Below, piece after piece: positions 14,971 through 23,889 of a DNA stretch of 23,995 nucleotides. Every line of letters starts with the position of its first letter. The stretch's first letter is position 1. Under the pieces are notes generated by a model. The model did not search any database and had not been told where the DNA came from. It worked only from the letters and a program-made list of their open reading frames with translations. The DNA comes from Endozoicomonadaceae bacterium (GTDB taxonomy: Bacteria; Pseudomonadota; Gammaproteobacteria; Pseudomonadales; Endozoicomonadaceae): positions 1 to 23,995 of the forward strand of contig JAAOIJ010000116.1 in NCBI GenBank assembly GCA_015163815.1, read 5' to 3'. The position numbers were made by a program, and so were the translations under genes.

Positions 14971-16296
14971 CTATGTGACCAGTGCTTTTAATTGACTAAT
15001 ATTGGTTTCAAAATCATGTAATTCGTCTGTGCTTTGTTTTAAATATTGATTGATACTATCAATTTTCTCAATCGCGATATCTGCAATAGGATCTGAACCT
15101 GCTTTATATTCTCCTACTTTAATTAATAGCTCGATTTCTTTATGTTTAGCCATCAGTTCTCTTACTTTCCCAGCCGCATCTAAATGATGTTTGTCTACAA
15201 TATTATTCATCACTCGGCTTGTGCTATCTAATATACTAATGGCTGGATAATGATTAGCTGCAGCTAAATTTCTAGATAAGATGATATGGCCATCTAAAAT
15301 AGAGCGTGTTTCATCCGCAACCGGTTCTGTCATATCATCCCCTTCAACTAATACCGTGTAGAGTGCAGTAATGGATCCTTTGTCAGACATCCCTGCGCGT
15401 TCCATTAGTTTAGGTAAAGTAGCAAAAACCGAGGGTGGAAAGCCGCGTCGAGTAGGTGGTTCTCCGGCCGCTAAACCAATTTCTCTTTGTGCTCTAGCAA
15501 AACGTGTCACTGAATCCATTAAGAGTAATACTTTTTTTCCTTGATCTCGAAAATATTCAGCGACAGCTGTAGCCGTGTAAGCAGCTTTAGATCGTTCCAT
15601 GGAAGATTTGTCAGAAGTGGCGACGATGGTTACTGATTTTTTAATGCCTTCTGGACCTAAATCATGTTCTAAAAACTCACGTAATTCTCTTCCCCGTTCT
15701 CCAATTAAAGCTAAAATTGTGACATCAACTTGTGCCCCTTTGACGAGCATAGACAGTAAAGTCGATTTACCTCCGCCAGCGGCTGCAAAAATACCAATTC
15801 TTTGACCTTCTCCGCAAGTTAATAAGCCATCAATTGCTCGTATACCTAAAGGGAGAGGTTCATGAATAATCGTTCTTGTCAAAGGATCAGGTGCATTTGC
15901 GTATACGGGGTACCAAGCATCTGGTGTGATTTCTTCATTTTCAGATTGCATCGGACGTCCCATGCCATCTAATACTTTGCCTAATAGATGTGGCCCTACT
16001 GCGACATGATGAACGCGACCGGTTGGCAAGACTTCTGTACAGCTGGATATGCCAATAATATCTCCTAGTGGTGTGAGTAAGGCATCGTATCCTTGAAAGC
16101 CAACAACTTCCGCATAATTGGTGATGGGATTATCTGGCGTCACGAGTTCACATAATTCTCCAATTTTAACATTGGGCACAGCTGCTTTAATAATCATGCC
16201 TTGTACTTCAGTAACGCGGCCTCGAATATCAACTAGTCGAGAGCTGTCTACCGCATTCTGAAGAGCATTTGTTAGGTATTTTAGGGCATCACTCAC
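14971..16296 (-). CDS. sctN: SctN (YscN-type) type III secretion ATPase
   Basis: This 441-aa hexameric ATPase strips chaperones from effectors and energises export. Walker A AAAGGGKST lies at 171-179, IGERGREL at 198-205 and Walker B VLLLMD at 256-261, followed by SVTRFARAQREIGLAAGEPP. The N-terminal beta-barrel and the C-terminal helical domain that contacts substrates are present. The wording, including LLTCGEGQRIGIFAAAGGGK, is close to Yersinia YscN and points to an injectisome enzyme rather than flagellar FliI. The start is GTG with AAGGA six bases upstream. A 139-bp gap separates it from the chaperone gene before it. Confidence 0.95.
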   Translation of the reverse strand: MSDALKYLTNALQNAVDSSRLVDIRGRVTEVQGMIIKAAVPNVKIGELCELVTPDNPITNYAEVVGFQGYDALLTPLGDIIGISSCTEVLPTGRVHHVAVGPHLLGKVLDGMGRPMQSENEEITPDAWYPVYANAPDPLTRTIIHEPLPLGIRAIDGLLTCGEGQRIGIFAAAGGGKSTLLSMLVKGAQVDVTILALIGERGRELREFLEHDLGPEGIKKSVTIVATSDKSSMERSKAAYTATAVAEYFRDQGKKVLLLMDSVTRFARAQREIGLAAGEPPTRRGFPPSVFATLPKLMERAGMSDKGSITALYTVLVEGDDMTEPVADETRSILDGHIILSRNLAAANHYPAISILDSTSRVMNNIVDKHHLDAAGKVRELMAKHKEIELLIKVGEYKAGSDPIADIAIEKIDSINQYLKQSTDELHDFETNISQLKALVT

Positions 16297-16435
16297 AGTA
16301 GATCCTTCTAAACTTATGTGATAATTTTTTATCTTATATTTTAAAATTATACAACCTGTAAGTGATTTGTGCTATTTTGCCTATCAAAAACATTATATAA
16401 AGATACGCTTCATGCGTTATTTTGAAGGCAATGTA

Positions 16436-16963
16436 TTAAACCATCATCCCTAAATTATCAGGCGGCGTATGATCATTGTTTTGTGATTTATTTTTCATTT
16501 TCTCTTCATTTTCAGCAGCTTCTCGGGCTACAGGATTATTTGTAGAGACTGTTTCACCTTTGAGTTCAGCTGTAATCCATTCTAATGTATTCACAAATCT
16601 TTCTAAATTAGACTCAAAAACACCATAATCTAATGAAGCTGTCATGGATCGAATAATTAACACTTCCGATTTATCATGATTCAAGGCCATATAAGAGCCT
16701 TGCATGCTATGATGTTGTAAATTGATAAATAAAGCCTTTTCTAGTAAACTTATTTTTTCTGCAGCACTTAAATGCGATTCAATAGTATGTGAAGAAGCAA
16801 CAAAGACTAAAGCGTCATCATCTTCAAGATATTCTATATTGACTATGAGCGTATCATCAAAACATAATCCGCATGCATTATGTTCATTTAAGTTAAGTTC
16901 ACCTAAGCCGATTCCTTCTGCGAAACGTTTAAGGTTACCTTCAACATTGCTGCGATGAGACAT
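16436..16963 (-). CDS. CesT-family type III secretion chaperone
   Basis: This 175-aa acidic cytoplasmic protein has the fold pattern of class I secretion chaperones. An N-terminal helix is followed by GLGELNLNEHNACGLCFDDT, then an acidic beta segment (VNIEYLEDDDALVFVASS) and the helix-strand order to about residue 140. A disordered polar tail completes it. Such proteins bind the N-terminal region of one or more effectors and present them to SctN. It is the first gene of the operon, transcribed away from tadA. AGGAAG lies seven bases before the ATG. The substrate is unknown; no effector gene is adjacent, unlike many chaperone-effector pairs. Confidence 0.75.
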   Translation of the reverse strand: MSHRSNVEGNLKRFAEGIGLGELNLNEHNACGLCFDDTLIVNIEYLEDDDALVFVASSHTIESHLSAAEKISLLEKALFINLQHHSMQGSYMALNHDKSEVLIIRSMTASLDYGVFESNLERFVNTLEWITAELKGETVSTNNPVAREAAENEEKMKNKSQNNDHTPPDNLGMMV

Positions 16964-17088
16964 GACAGTTCTTCCTGTATTAATGAATGAATAAATAAAT
17001 ATTACAACAGATAATGCCTAGTTAATATAAAACATGAAGATTTTATTAAAAATGTACAAAATTATGATTCACAAGGGAAGCTTGCTCC

Positions 17089-17544
17089 TTGAACACTTTA
17101 AAGTATATGCACATTGCCTTTAGATTAGCACAAAAAGCACAAGATATTGAAGAAATTCCAATTGGAGCTGTTATTGTATATCAAGATCAAATTATTGGAT
17201 TTGGATTTAATCAATCCATTCAACTCAATGATCCAACAGCGCATGCTGAAATACAAGCTATTCGTCAAGCTGGTGAATATTTACAAAATTATCGCTTAAT
17301 GAATTGTACACTATTTGTGACAGTTGAACCCTGTGCAATGTGCGCAGGCGCTATCGTGCATAGCCGTATTAAAAATATCATTTTTGGCGCTAAAGAACCG
17401 AAATGTGGAGCTGTTTGTAGTCAACAGCAATATTTTGATTCACCTTATTTAAATCATAAAGTGGATTGGCTTGATGGGGTGATGGCAGAAGAAAGTCGTG
17501 ATTTAATGCAAGGATTTTTTAAAAATCGGCGTAAGTATCGCTAA
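17089..17544 (+). CDS. tadA: tRNA-specific adenosine deaminase TadA
   Basis: TadA converts adenosine 34 to inosine in tRNA-Arg(ACG). The 151-aa product has the zinc-binding and catalytic motifs of the cytidine deaminase fold: HAE at 52-54 (catalytic Glu54) and PCAMC at 81-85. The TadA-typical EIPIGAVIV, NDPTAHAEIQAIR and NYRLMNCTLFVTVEPC are also present. The TTG at 17089 was chosen as start because AGGGAAG lies nine bases upstream; the ATG at 17107 has none and would cut into the first helix. It diverges from the secretion operon across 125 bp that must hold both promoters. Confidence 0.93.
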   Translation: MNTLKYMHIAFRLAQKAQDIEEIPIGAVIVYQDQIIGFGFNQSIQLNDPTAHAEIQAIRQAGEYLQNYRLMNCTLFVTVEPCAMCAGAIVHSRIKNIIFGAKEPKCGAVCSQQQYFDSPYLNHKVDWLDGVMAEESRDLMQGFFKNRRKYR

Positions 17545-17602
17545 TCAAAAGCGTTTTTTTGCTATTTTAATGTTGAAAATCAAGTTATCTATGCTTTTCC
17601 TG

Positions 17603-17611
17603 TGATATGAT
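17603..17611 (+). promoter_or_regulatory. Possible extended -10 promoter of purL
   Basis: TGATATGAT fits an extended -10 (TGnTATAAT with one change), 60 bases before the purL start in the 126-bp tadA-purL gap. No convincing -35 hexamer lies 16-18 bases upstream, and no PurR-type box was recognised. Confidence 0.35.
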
Positions 17612-17670
17612 AAAGACCCTAATTGATCGCTACATGCTATTGATATTGATGAGCTAGGCCAAGGAGAATT

Positions 17671-20600
17671 ATGAGAGTTTTATTTCGTCAGCACGCAGCT
17701 TCTGATGAGCGTAGCCAGCTTATTTTGAAAAAACTGCAACGCGTGTCTCCTTTGATTTCAAGTGTTTTATCTGTGCAATATTATTGGCTTTTGATGTCTG
17801 ATTCTAAGCCATTACTCAGTCAACAGGAAGCCATATTAAGCCAATTACTGCAAGCCGATTGGTTGATACAAGATGCCGAAAATTCAATGAAAAATCCTTG
17901 TCAAGTGATCGTATTACCGAGAATTGGCACGATATCACCGTGGTCTAGTAAAGCGACTAATATTATACATAATGTAGGCCTGACCACAATAGATCGAGTG
18001 GAGTGGGGTATTGGGTATAGTATTGAATCATTGGAACCCTTAAGTGATGAAATAAAAGCGCGTTTTTTTGAGCATTTATATGACCCCATGACTGAGTCAT
18101 TATGTCATGGACTTGAAGACATTACACAAGACTTATTCATGAATCAAATGCCACCTAAGCCGTTCAATATAATAGATATCATGACTGTAGGTTTTCAAGC
18201 GATTGATCAAGCCAATCAAACATTAGGATTAGCCTTATCAAACGATGAAATGCATTATTTATTTGATTTTTATAAAAAGCTTCAAAAAAATCCTAGTGAT
18301 GTTGAATTAATGATGTTTGCACAAGTGAATTCAGAGCATTGTCGCCATAAATTTTTTAATGCAAAATGGCGTATTGATGGACAATTAGCCCCTTTATCTT
18401 TGTTTGATATGATTCGAGAAACTTATCGTTTGAATTCAAAAGGCGTTTTATCAGCTTATAAAGATAATGCAGCTGTCATGGAAGGATTTGAAGGTCATCG
18501 CTTTTTATTAGATGCAAAAACATATCATTATTATGAACAAAAAGAAATGATTCACATTTTAATGAAAGTAGAGACGCATAACCATCCTACGGCTATTTCA
18601 CCTTATGAAGGCGCTGCTACAGGGTCAGGAGGCGAGATTCGAGATGAAGGGGCAACCGGGTTAGGATCGAAGCCAAAAAGTAGTTTAACGGGGTTTTCGG
18701 TATCAAATTTACATATTCCCAACTGGTCTCAACCTTGGGAGATTTCTCCTGAAAAACCAAGCCATATCGCATCTGCGCTCGATATTATGTTAGAAGGTCC
18801 TTTGGGTAGCGCTAGTTTTAATAATGAATTTGGACGCCCTAATTTATGTGGTTATTTCAGAACGTATGAATCAGAAGAGAAAACCGCTCTTCATGCCATG
18901 GTTCGACGTGGCTATCATAAACCGATTATGATAGCTGGTGGTTTAGGACATATTCGATCTGCGCATGTTGAGAAAAAAATATTTCAACCAGGAGCCATCT
19001 TAATTGTGCTAGGAGGGCCTGCTATGCGCATTGGTTTAGGTGGTGGAGCTGCGTCTTCGATTGCGACAGGCGTTGGTGATCTTGCCTTAGATTTTGCTTC
19101 TGTACAACGTAGTAATCCAGAAATAGAAAGACGATGCCAAGAAGTGATTGATCGTTGTTGTCAGTTACAGCATGATAATCCAATCGCTTTTATTCATGAT
19201 GTCGGTGCAGGCGGTTTATCTAATGCATTACCTGAGCTTATATTAGATGGTGAATGTGGTGGTGTTATTGATTTGCGAGCTATTTTATGTGATGAGTCGA
19301 ATATGTCACCTTTGGAAATTTGGTGTAATGAATCACAAGAACGTTATGTGCTGGCAGTCAATCCTGATCAATTATCTACTTTTAAAGCAATTTGTAAGCG
19401 CGAGAGATGTCCTTATGCACAAGTGGGATATGCTACAGATTCTGGTCAATTAACAGTAGAAGATAAATATTTTAAGAATCAGCCAGTGAATCTTCCTTTA
19501 TCGATGTTATTAAGTGATGTTCCGAAACAAATTCATGATATTACTCTGAAAAAATTGACATTCATCCCGTTAGATACTCAAAACATGGTGCTTTCTGACG
19601 CGTTAACACGTGTTTTAAGATTACCTGCTGTCGCAGCTAAGCATTTCCTGATTTCAATTGGAGATAGAAGTATCACAGGACAAGTTGTTCGAGAGCAAAT
19701 GGTCGGCCCTTGGCAAGTACCTGTCGGAGATCATGCTGTGACTTGTCATAGTTATTCAGGATATCACGGAGAAGCGATGGCCATGGGAGAGCGTAGCCCT
19801 GTGGCTTTACTCAGTCCAGAAGCATCAGGGCGACTAGCTGTCGGTGAAGCGATTACGAATTTAGCAGCGAGTTTGATTGGTTCATTATCCAATATCAAAT
19901 TATCTGCAAACTGGATGGTTGCTATGGATTATGATCAAGAGGATGCTGCATTATATCGAACCGTGAAAGCGGTTGCTTTAGAATTATGTCCTGCTTTAGG
20001 GTTAACTATTCCAGTGGGTAAAGATTCATTATCAATGCAAACAGTTTGGGAATCGAATGACACTAAAAAAACAGTGGTATCACCTTTATCTTTAGTGATT
20101 TCAGCTTTTGCACCTGTGATTGATGTCCGCCATAGCATCACGCCACAATTGCGAGTTGATCAAGGTGAAACACTTTTATTATGCATTGATTTAGGAGGAA
20201 AACGCAATGGATTGGGCGGCTCAGCCTTAGCGCAAGTTTATAATCAAGTCTCAGGTATTCCTCCTGACGTCCATCAACCGGCTCGATTGAAAGATTTTTT
20301 TGATGTGATACAGCATTTATTATCAAAAGATTATTTGTTAGCCTATCATGATCGATCAGATGGGGGTTTGATTGTGACGTTACTAGAAATGGCTTTTGCA
20401 GGACAAACAGGTATTTTAATTGAATTAAATGCATTAATGTCCGATCAAGCTGCCTTGTTTTCTGTATTATTTTCAGAAGAATTAGGTGCTGTGATTCAAA
20501 TTAAAAAAAGAGATTGGTCAGCTGTTAAAAAAATATTTGAATGCGCAAGTTTGTTGGATATTGTTCATCCCGTTGGTCGCGTGGTATTAGATGATACGAT

Positions 20601-21585
20601 TACTATTCTGTGGCAAGATCAGATATTATTATCGCATGATAGAATATATTTTCAAAGAATATGGCAAGAAACTACATATCATATGCAAACATTACGAGAT
20701 AATCCATGTTGTGCTCAGGCAGAATTTGACAATTTACTGGTGCCTCATACTGGATTGACGATATCTTGCAAGCCAACGCATAAATCTCGCACTATTTTAA
20801 ATATAAAACCTAAGCTAGGTATTTTACGAGAACAAGGTGTGAATGGGCATATTGAAATGGCTGCTGCTTTTTATCAGGCAGGATTTGATGTGTATGATAT
20901 TCATATGAGTGATCTAGTCGAAGGGCGGCATACATTATCTGATTATAAAGGTATGATATTTTGTGGTGGATTTTCGTATGGTGATGTTTTAGGTGCTGGT
21001 GTTGGATGGGCTAGCACGATTTTATATCATACGCGTGTCTCAGATCTTTTTTCTGATTTTTTCAATCGACCTGATACGTTCTCTTTAGGTGTTTGTAATG
21101 GTTGTCAAACATTATCCCATTTAAAACATTTAATTCCAGGTGCAGGGCATTGGCCAAGCTTTATTAAAAATAAATCACAACAATTCGAAGCAAGAACTGT
21201 TATGGTTGAAATTGAAAAAAACCCTTCTATTTTACTGACGCATATGGAAAATTGGCGATTACCGATTCCAGTTGCGCATGGAGAAGGATTAATTACCTAT
21301 TCTAAAGAATCAATGCGTATTTTAAATCAAAATAATCAAATTATCATGCGATATGTTGATGATACAGGTTGTGCTACGCAAAGGTACCCTTATAATCCAA
21401 ATGGATCCATAGAAGGTGTTGCGGGTTTAACAAGTTTAGATGGACGTGTGACGATTATGATGCCGCATCCAGAACGTGTCTTTCGTTCTATTCAGCAAAC
21501 TTGGATGCCAAATTTTAGAGAGGTGCCAGAAGAGTCAGCACCTTGGATGCAATTATTTCATAATGCAAGACATTGGTTAGCATAG
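17671..21585 (+). CDS. purL: Phosphoribosylformylglycinamidine synthase (single-chain PurL)
   Basis: This is the 1304-aa single-chain enzyme of purine synthesis that converts FGAR, glutamine and ATP to FGAM, as in other gammaproteobacteria (about 1295 aa). It has an N-terminal PurS-like domain (about 1-150), a linker, and two AIRS-type halves with NSEHCRH at 220-226 and VETHNHP at 300-306. A C-terminal class I glutaminase follows, with nucleophile C1142 in GVCNGCQ and H1266 and E1268 in MMPHPE. All catalytic residues are present. AAGGAGA lies just before the ATG. An intact purL suggests de novo purine synthesis is kept, which is notable if the host lifestyle is intracellular. Confidence 0.97.
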   Translation: MRVLFRQHAASDERSQLILKKLQRVSPLISSVLSVQYYWLLMSDSKPLLSQQEAILSQLLQADWLIQDAENSMKNPCQVIVLPRIGTISPWSSKATNIIHNVGLTTIDRVEWGIGYSIESLEPLSDEIKARFFEHLYDPMTESLCHGLEDITQDLFMNQMPPKPFNIIDIMTVGFQAIDQANQTLGLALSNDEMHYLFDFYKKLQKNPSDVELMMFAQVNSEHCRHKFFNAKWRIDGQLAPLSLFDMIRETYRLNSKGVLSAYKDNAAVMEGFEGHRFLLDAKTYHYYEQKEMIHILMKVETHNHPTAISPYEGAATGSGGEIRDEGATGLGSKPKSSLTGFSVSNLHIPNWSQPWEISPEKPSHIASALDIMLEGPLGSASFNNEFGRPNLCGYFRTYESEEKTALHAMVRRGYHKPIMIAGGLGHIRSAHVEKKIFQPGAILIVLGGPAMRIGLGGGAASSIATGVGDLALDFASVQRSNPEIERRCQEVIDRCCQLQHDNPIAFIHDVGAGGLSNALPELILDGECGGVIDLRAILCDESNMSPLEIWCNESQERYVLAVNPDQLSTFKAICKRERCPYAQVGYATDSGQLTVEDKYFKNQPVNLPLSMLLSDVPKQIHDITLKKLTFIPLDTQNMVLSDALTRVLRLPAVAAKHFLISIGDRSITGQVVREQMVGPWQVPVGDHAVTCHSYSGYHGEAMAMGERSPVALLSPEASGRLAVGEAITNLAASLIGSLSNIKLSANWMVAMDYDQEDAALYRTVKAVALELCPALGLTIPVGKDSLSMQTVWESNDTKKTVVSPLSLVISAFAPVIDVRHSITPQLRVDQGETLLLCIDLGGKRNGLGGSALAQVYNQVSGIPPDVHQPARLKDFFDVIQHLLSKDYLLAYHDRSDGGLIVTLLEMAFAGQTGILIELNALMSDQAALFSVLFSEELGAVIQIKKRDWSAVKKIFECASLLDIVHPVGRVVLDDTITILWQDQILLSHDRIYFQRIWQETTYHMQTLRDNPCCAQAEFDNLLVPHTGLTISCKPTHKSRTILNIKPKLGILREQGVNGHIEMAAAFYQAGFDVYDIHMSDLVEGRHTLSDYKGMIFCGGFSYGDVLGAGVGWASTILYHTRVSDLFSDFFNRPDTFSLGVCNGCQTLSHLKHLIPGAGHWPSFIKNKSQQFEARTVMVEIEKNPSILLTHMENWRLPIPVAHGEGLITYSKESMRILNQNNQIIMRYVDDTGCATQRYPYNPNGSIEGVAGLTSLDGRVTIMMPHPERVFRSIQQTWMPNFREVPEESAPWMQLFHNARHWLA

Positions 21586-21712
21586 TGAGATGACCTGTCT
21601 TCGCGTCTTTGTTTACAAAAGACCTAAAAAAAGGACCATTGATATCGTTTATCAGGTCAAGATAAAAAATGAGCATAAAATCATAGACTTTTAAGAAAAA
21701 TTGTCAATTGTC

Positions 21713-21739
21713 ATGCTGTTATTTGATGAATAAAAGCAT
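21713..21739 (-). terminator. Possible terminator hairpin between purL and the paralogue
   Basis: ATGCTGTTATT (21713-21723) and AATAAAAGCAT (21729-21739) form two 5-bp stems with one mismatch and a five-base loop. It lies between the convergent ends of purL and the unknown gene. A run of five T follows on the minus strand only after about a dozen bases, so termination is uncertain. The rest of the 180-bp gap shows nothing else. Confidence 0.3.
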
Positions 21740-21765
21740 CACTGCCTATCTATTTTTGAGATACT

Positions 21766-22542
21766 TTAAAGCGTACTCTGTTTTAGTTTTAATTCAGATA
21801 TGATAGAGCTATCGTTATAGTTCTGAAATTCTGTAACAATTGCTTCATTTTGAGGAGCATCCACTTGTTCTCGAGTGACGATTTGCCTTGTAATAGTATT
21901 GATATAGACTTGCTGTTGTTGTATTGTAAAAGGCTTTTTTGTTTCCTCGCTTATGACAGGTTGTAAGTTTTGTTTTTTTTCTGTTGTTGAAGCCTGTCCT
22001 GCTACCAATCCATGCATCTGATTATTTTTAAGGTCTAAAAAAAGAACCGATTTCTTTTCCTTATAGCTATAGATTACGTTGTTTGGAGAGATGATGGCTA
22101 CTTTTGGAAAGTTCGATGTGTCACAATTATATCGTGTATTCAAAGTATTTGTTTCTTGAGATAATTTGCGTTCTTTTTCTTCTTTTTTAGCCTGTCTTGA
22201 ACTGCTGGTATCTAGTGTTTCTTGCTTATCTTGAGCATCTAATTCTGCAAGCTCTGCCTCTGAGTATAAGATTCCAGATCGCGGCATCTGTTTATTGTTA
22301 GGTATATAGGGTTGAGTAGGTATTTCTTGTATTGTAACCTTGGATTTTGAAAATAAAGTAATGATACGTGAAAATAAAGATTTTAGAGATTGCCAAAGTG
22401 TTTTTATTCTTGTTTCTTTAATATAGTGAGTTGATTGAGCAAGAGAAATAGTTCGGTTTGATGAATTATGGGTTTTTTGAGATGTTGTTGTCTGTCTATT
22501 TTTTTGTGTTTTGACAGGCCCGGAAAGTATTTTGGGTATCAT
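21766..22542 (-). CDS. Unknown protein, paralogue A; candidate secreted effector
   Basis: I do not recognise this 258-aa protein. Its N-terminal 45 residues are polar and basic, rich in Ser, Thr, Asn and Gln with almost no acidic residues. An amphipathic hydrophobic helix follows (LWQSLKSLFSRIITLFSK, about 49-66), then a charged region (about 95-150). The C-terminal domain (about 153-245) contains NFPKVAI, NNVIYS, FLDLKNNQ, NLQP and YINTITRQIVTRE. The same blocks occur in the same order in the gene at 23060-23761. There is no Sec signal peptide. The start at 22542 (AGAGA upstream) was chosen because it aligns with the paralogue; an earlier in-frame ATG at 22593 does not. A disordered N-terminus without signal peptide is compatible with type III secretion, but that is inference. 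Confidence 0.65.
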   Translation of the reverse strand: MIPKILSGPVKTQKNRQTTTSQKTHNSSNRTISLAQSTHYIKETRIKTLWQSLKSLFSRIITLFSKSKVTIQEIPTQPYIPNNKQMPRSGILYSEAELAELDAQDKQETLDTSSSRQAKKEEKERKLSQETNTLNTRYNCDTSNFPKVAIISPNNVIYSYKEKKSVLFLDLKNNQMHGLVAGQASTTEKKQNLQPVISEETKKPFTIQQQQVYINTITRQIVTREQVDAPQNEAIVTEFQNYNDSSIISELKLKQSTL

Positions 22543-23059
22543 AATGATCTCTGTTGAATATTTTGATGACTGGTAAGTATAGTATAGATGCAATCATTGT
22601 AAAAACAATGTCTCATATTGTAATATTCAATAATATATTGCTATATCATTGTTTATGAATGAACATCAGATTTTTTGTAAGACTAGCGTAAAAATAAATC
22701 ACGGTTTTAATAGGGCTAGGCGTACGATACCCTGTTTTTTTCTGTTTATGTTAGCATTTTAAGTTTATCGTATCCTGCGTGTGAACCTAAAATACGCCTG
22801 AGGCCTGAAAAATCAGAAGCACCTGAAACAACGATACTGGCACTTATATTGATTAGTAAAGAAATAGAAGTTTGATGGTCTGTTTGAATTTTTTGAGGTA
22901 GCACAGTTCTAGTAATGCCATTTTTATCCCATTGTAGCAGCCACTCCTGCTGCAATGCTTGTCGTGACAGCAGCTGTTACAGGTCTTGCACCAGCAGTTT
23001 AAACCTAAAAACTGATCCCAGTAGATCAAGCCGCTTGTCTATTCAAATTTCGATGTCTC
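22543..23059. other. Region between the two paralogues, mostly non-coding
   Basis: These 517 bp hold no intact recognisable gene. About 200 AT-rich bases precede paralogue A and would contain its promoter, though I see no clear motif. The rest contains the degraded ORF at 22746-22985 and a short spacer after the end of paralogue B's frame. Confidence 0.4.
22746..22985 (-). pseudogene. Unrecognised ORF fragment, possibly a frameshifted remnant
   Basis: A short reading frame on the minus strand ends SGLRRILGSHAGYDKLKMLT and has natural-looking composition (SISLLINISASIVVSGASDF). It lacks an ATG with a ribosome-binding site; the only early start is a TTG at 22955. Just upstream in a different frame is an Ala/Val-rich run (ARPVTAAVTTSIAAGVAATMG) that stops where the first frame takes over. 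This pattern suggests one ancestral gene broken by a frameshift. I cannot assign a family. Confidence 0.3.
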
Positions 23060-23761
23060 TTATCTTCTTGCTGGATACGCTTTACTGAGATAGGAGTTGT
23101 GTTTATGCATTGGGTTATCAAAAAGCGTCAAAATGACTTCAGTTGTAGGGTCATTCAAGTCTTTTCGTGCAACAATCTGATTTGTAATCGTATTGATATA
23201 TGCTGGGGATGTTGATACTGTAGCAGCTAACCCTGTTTTAGCATTCCGAAGAGGTTGCAAGTTATGTGCTGCTGCTTCTGCTGATGGAAGACCTGCTTCC
23301 AGTGGCTGATTGTGTAACCCATCTAGATACCAAACTGTCTTTTTTGTTGCCTGGCTATAGATTATATCATTTGCAGCAATTATGAATGTTGGAAATTGTG
23401 ATGAGTTAGTCTGATATCGTGCATCTAAAATACTTTTTTCTGCTTCTGCTGATTTATGTAATATGGATAAAATTGATACTTTCATCTGAGGTTTTGAAAA
23501 TGAAATACTTTCTTTTTCTTCTTTCTTTAGTCTATGTGACACGTGTAATTTGGATGTTTTTATCTGATATTTTGAAAATATACTAATTAGGTGTGAATAT
23601 AAATTTTTTATAGATAATGCAAATCTTTTTTTTGTGTTGTTAAGATAACTTTTCGTTGAAACAGATGAAATGCTTTTTTTTGTGGGGGGTGGTCGTTTTA
23701 TTGGCGATACAGCTGAGGAAAAGGCGGGATTTGGGTTGACATTCGAGCGTGCTTTTTCCAT
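23060..23761 (-). CDS. Unknown protein, paralogue B; candidate secreted effector
   Basis: This 233-aa protein is related to the one at 21766-22542. Residues 1-50 are polar and basic, with Ser, Pro, Lys and Asn. A hydrophobic helix (LYSHLISIFSKYQI, about 54-67) sits within two residues of the equivalent helix in A. The shared C-terminal domain contains RYQTNSSQFPTFII, NDIIYS, YLDGLHNQ, NLQP and YINTITNQIVARKD. The charged middle region is shorter than in A. The ATG at 23761 is preferred (AGGA 11 bases upstream); an upstream in-frame ATG at 23854 gives a leader with no counterpart in A. It ends in KAYPARR. Function is unknown; secretion by the type III system is a guess from composition and genome context. 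Confidence 0.65.
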   Translation of the reverse strand: MEKARSNVNPNPAFSSAVSPIKRPPPTKKSISSVSTKSYLNNTKKRFALSIKNLYSHLISIFSKYQIKTSKLHVSHRLKKEEKESISFSKPQMKVSILSILHKSAEAEKSILDARYQTNSSQFPTFIIAANDIIYSQATKKTVWYLDGLHNQPLEAGLPSAEAAAHNLQPLRNAKTGLAATVSTSPAYINTITNQIVARKDLNDPTTEVILTLFDNPMHKHNSYLSKAYPARR

Positions 23762-23889
23762 AAAGCAATTTTTCCTGATGAGTTTGTTGTTTAATTGATT
23801 ATACTTTATATAATATAATATAAGGTGAGAATAATCACAAGAAATGTCTGCCAAACTTTGAAATCAGTTGTTCAAGATGTATAAAAATC

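Noticed and set aside
22836..22851. TGGCAC-N5-TTGA, similar to a sigma54 promoter
   Set aside because: The essential GC of the -12 element is missing and it lies inside a degraded ORF without a suitable downstream gene.
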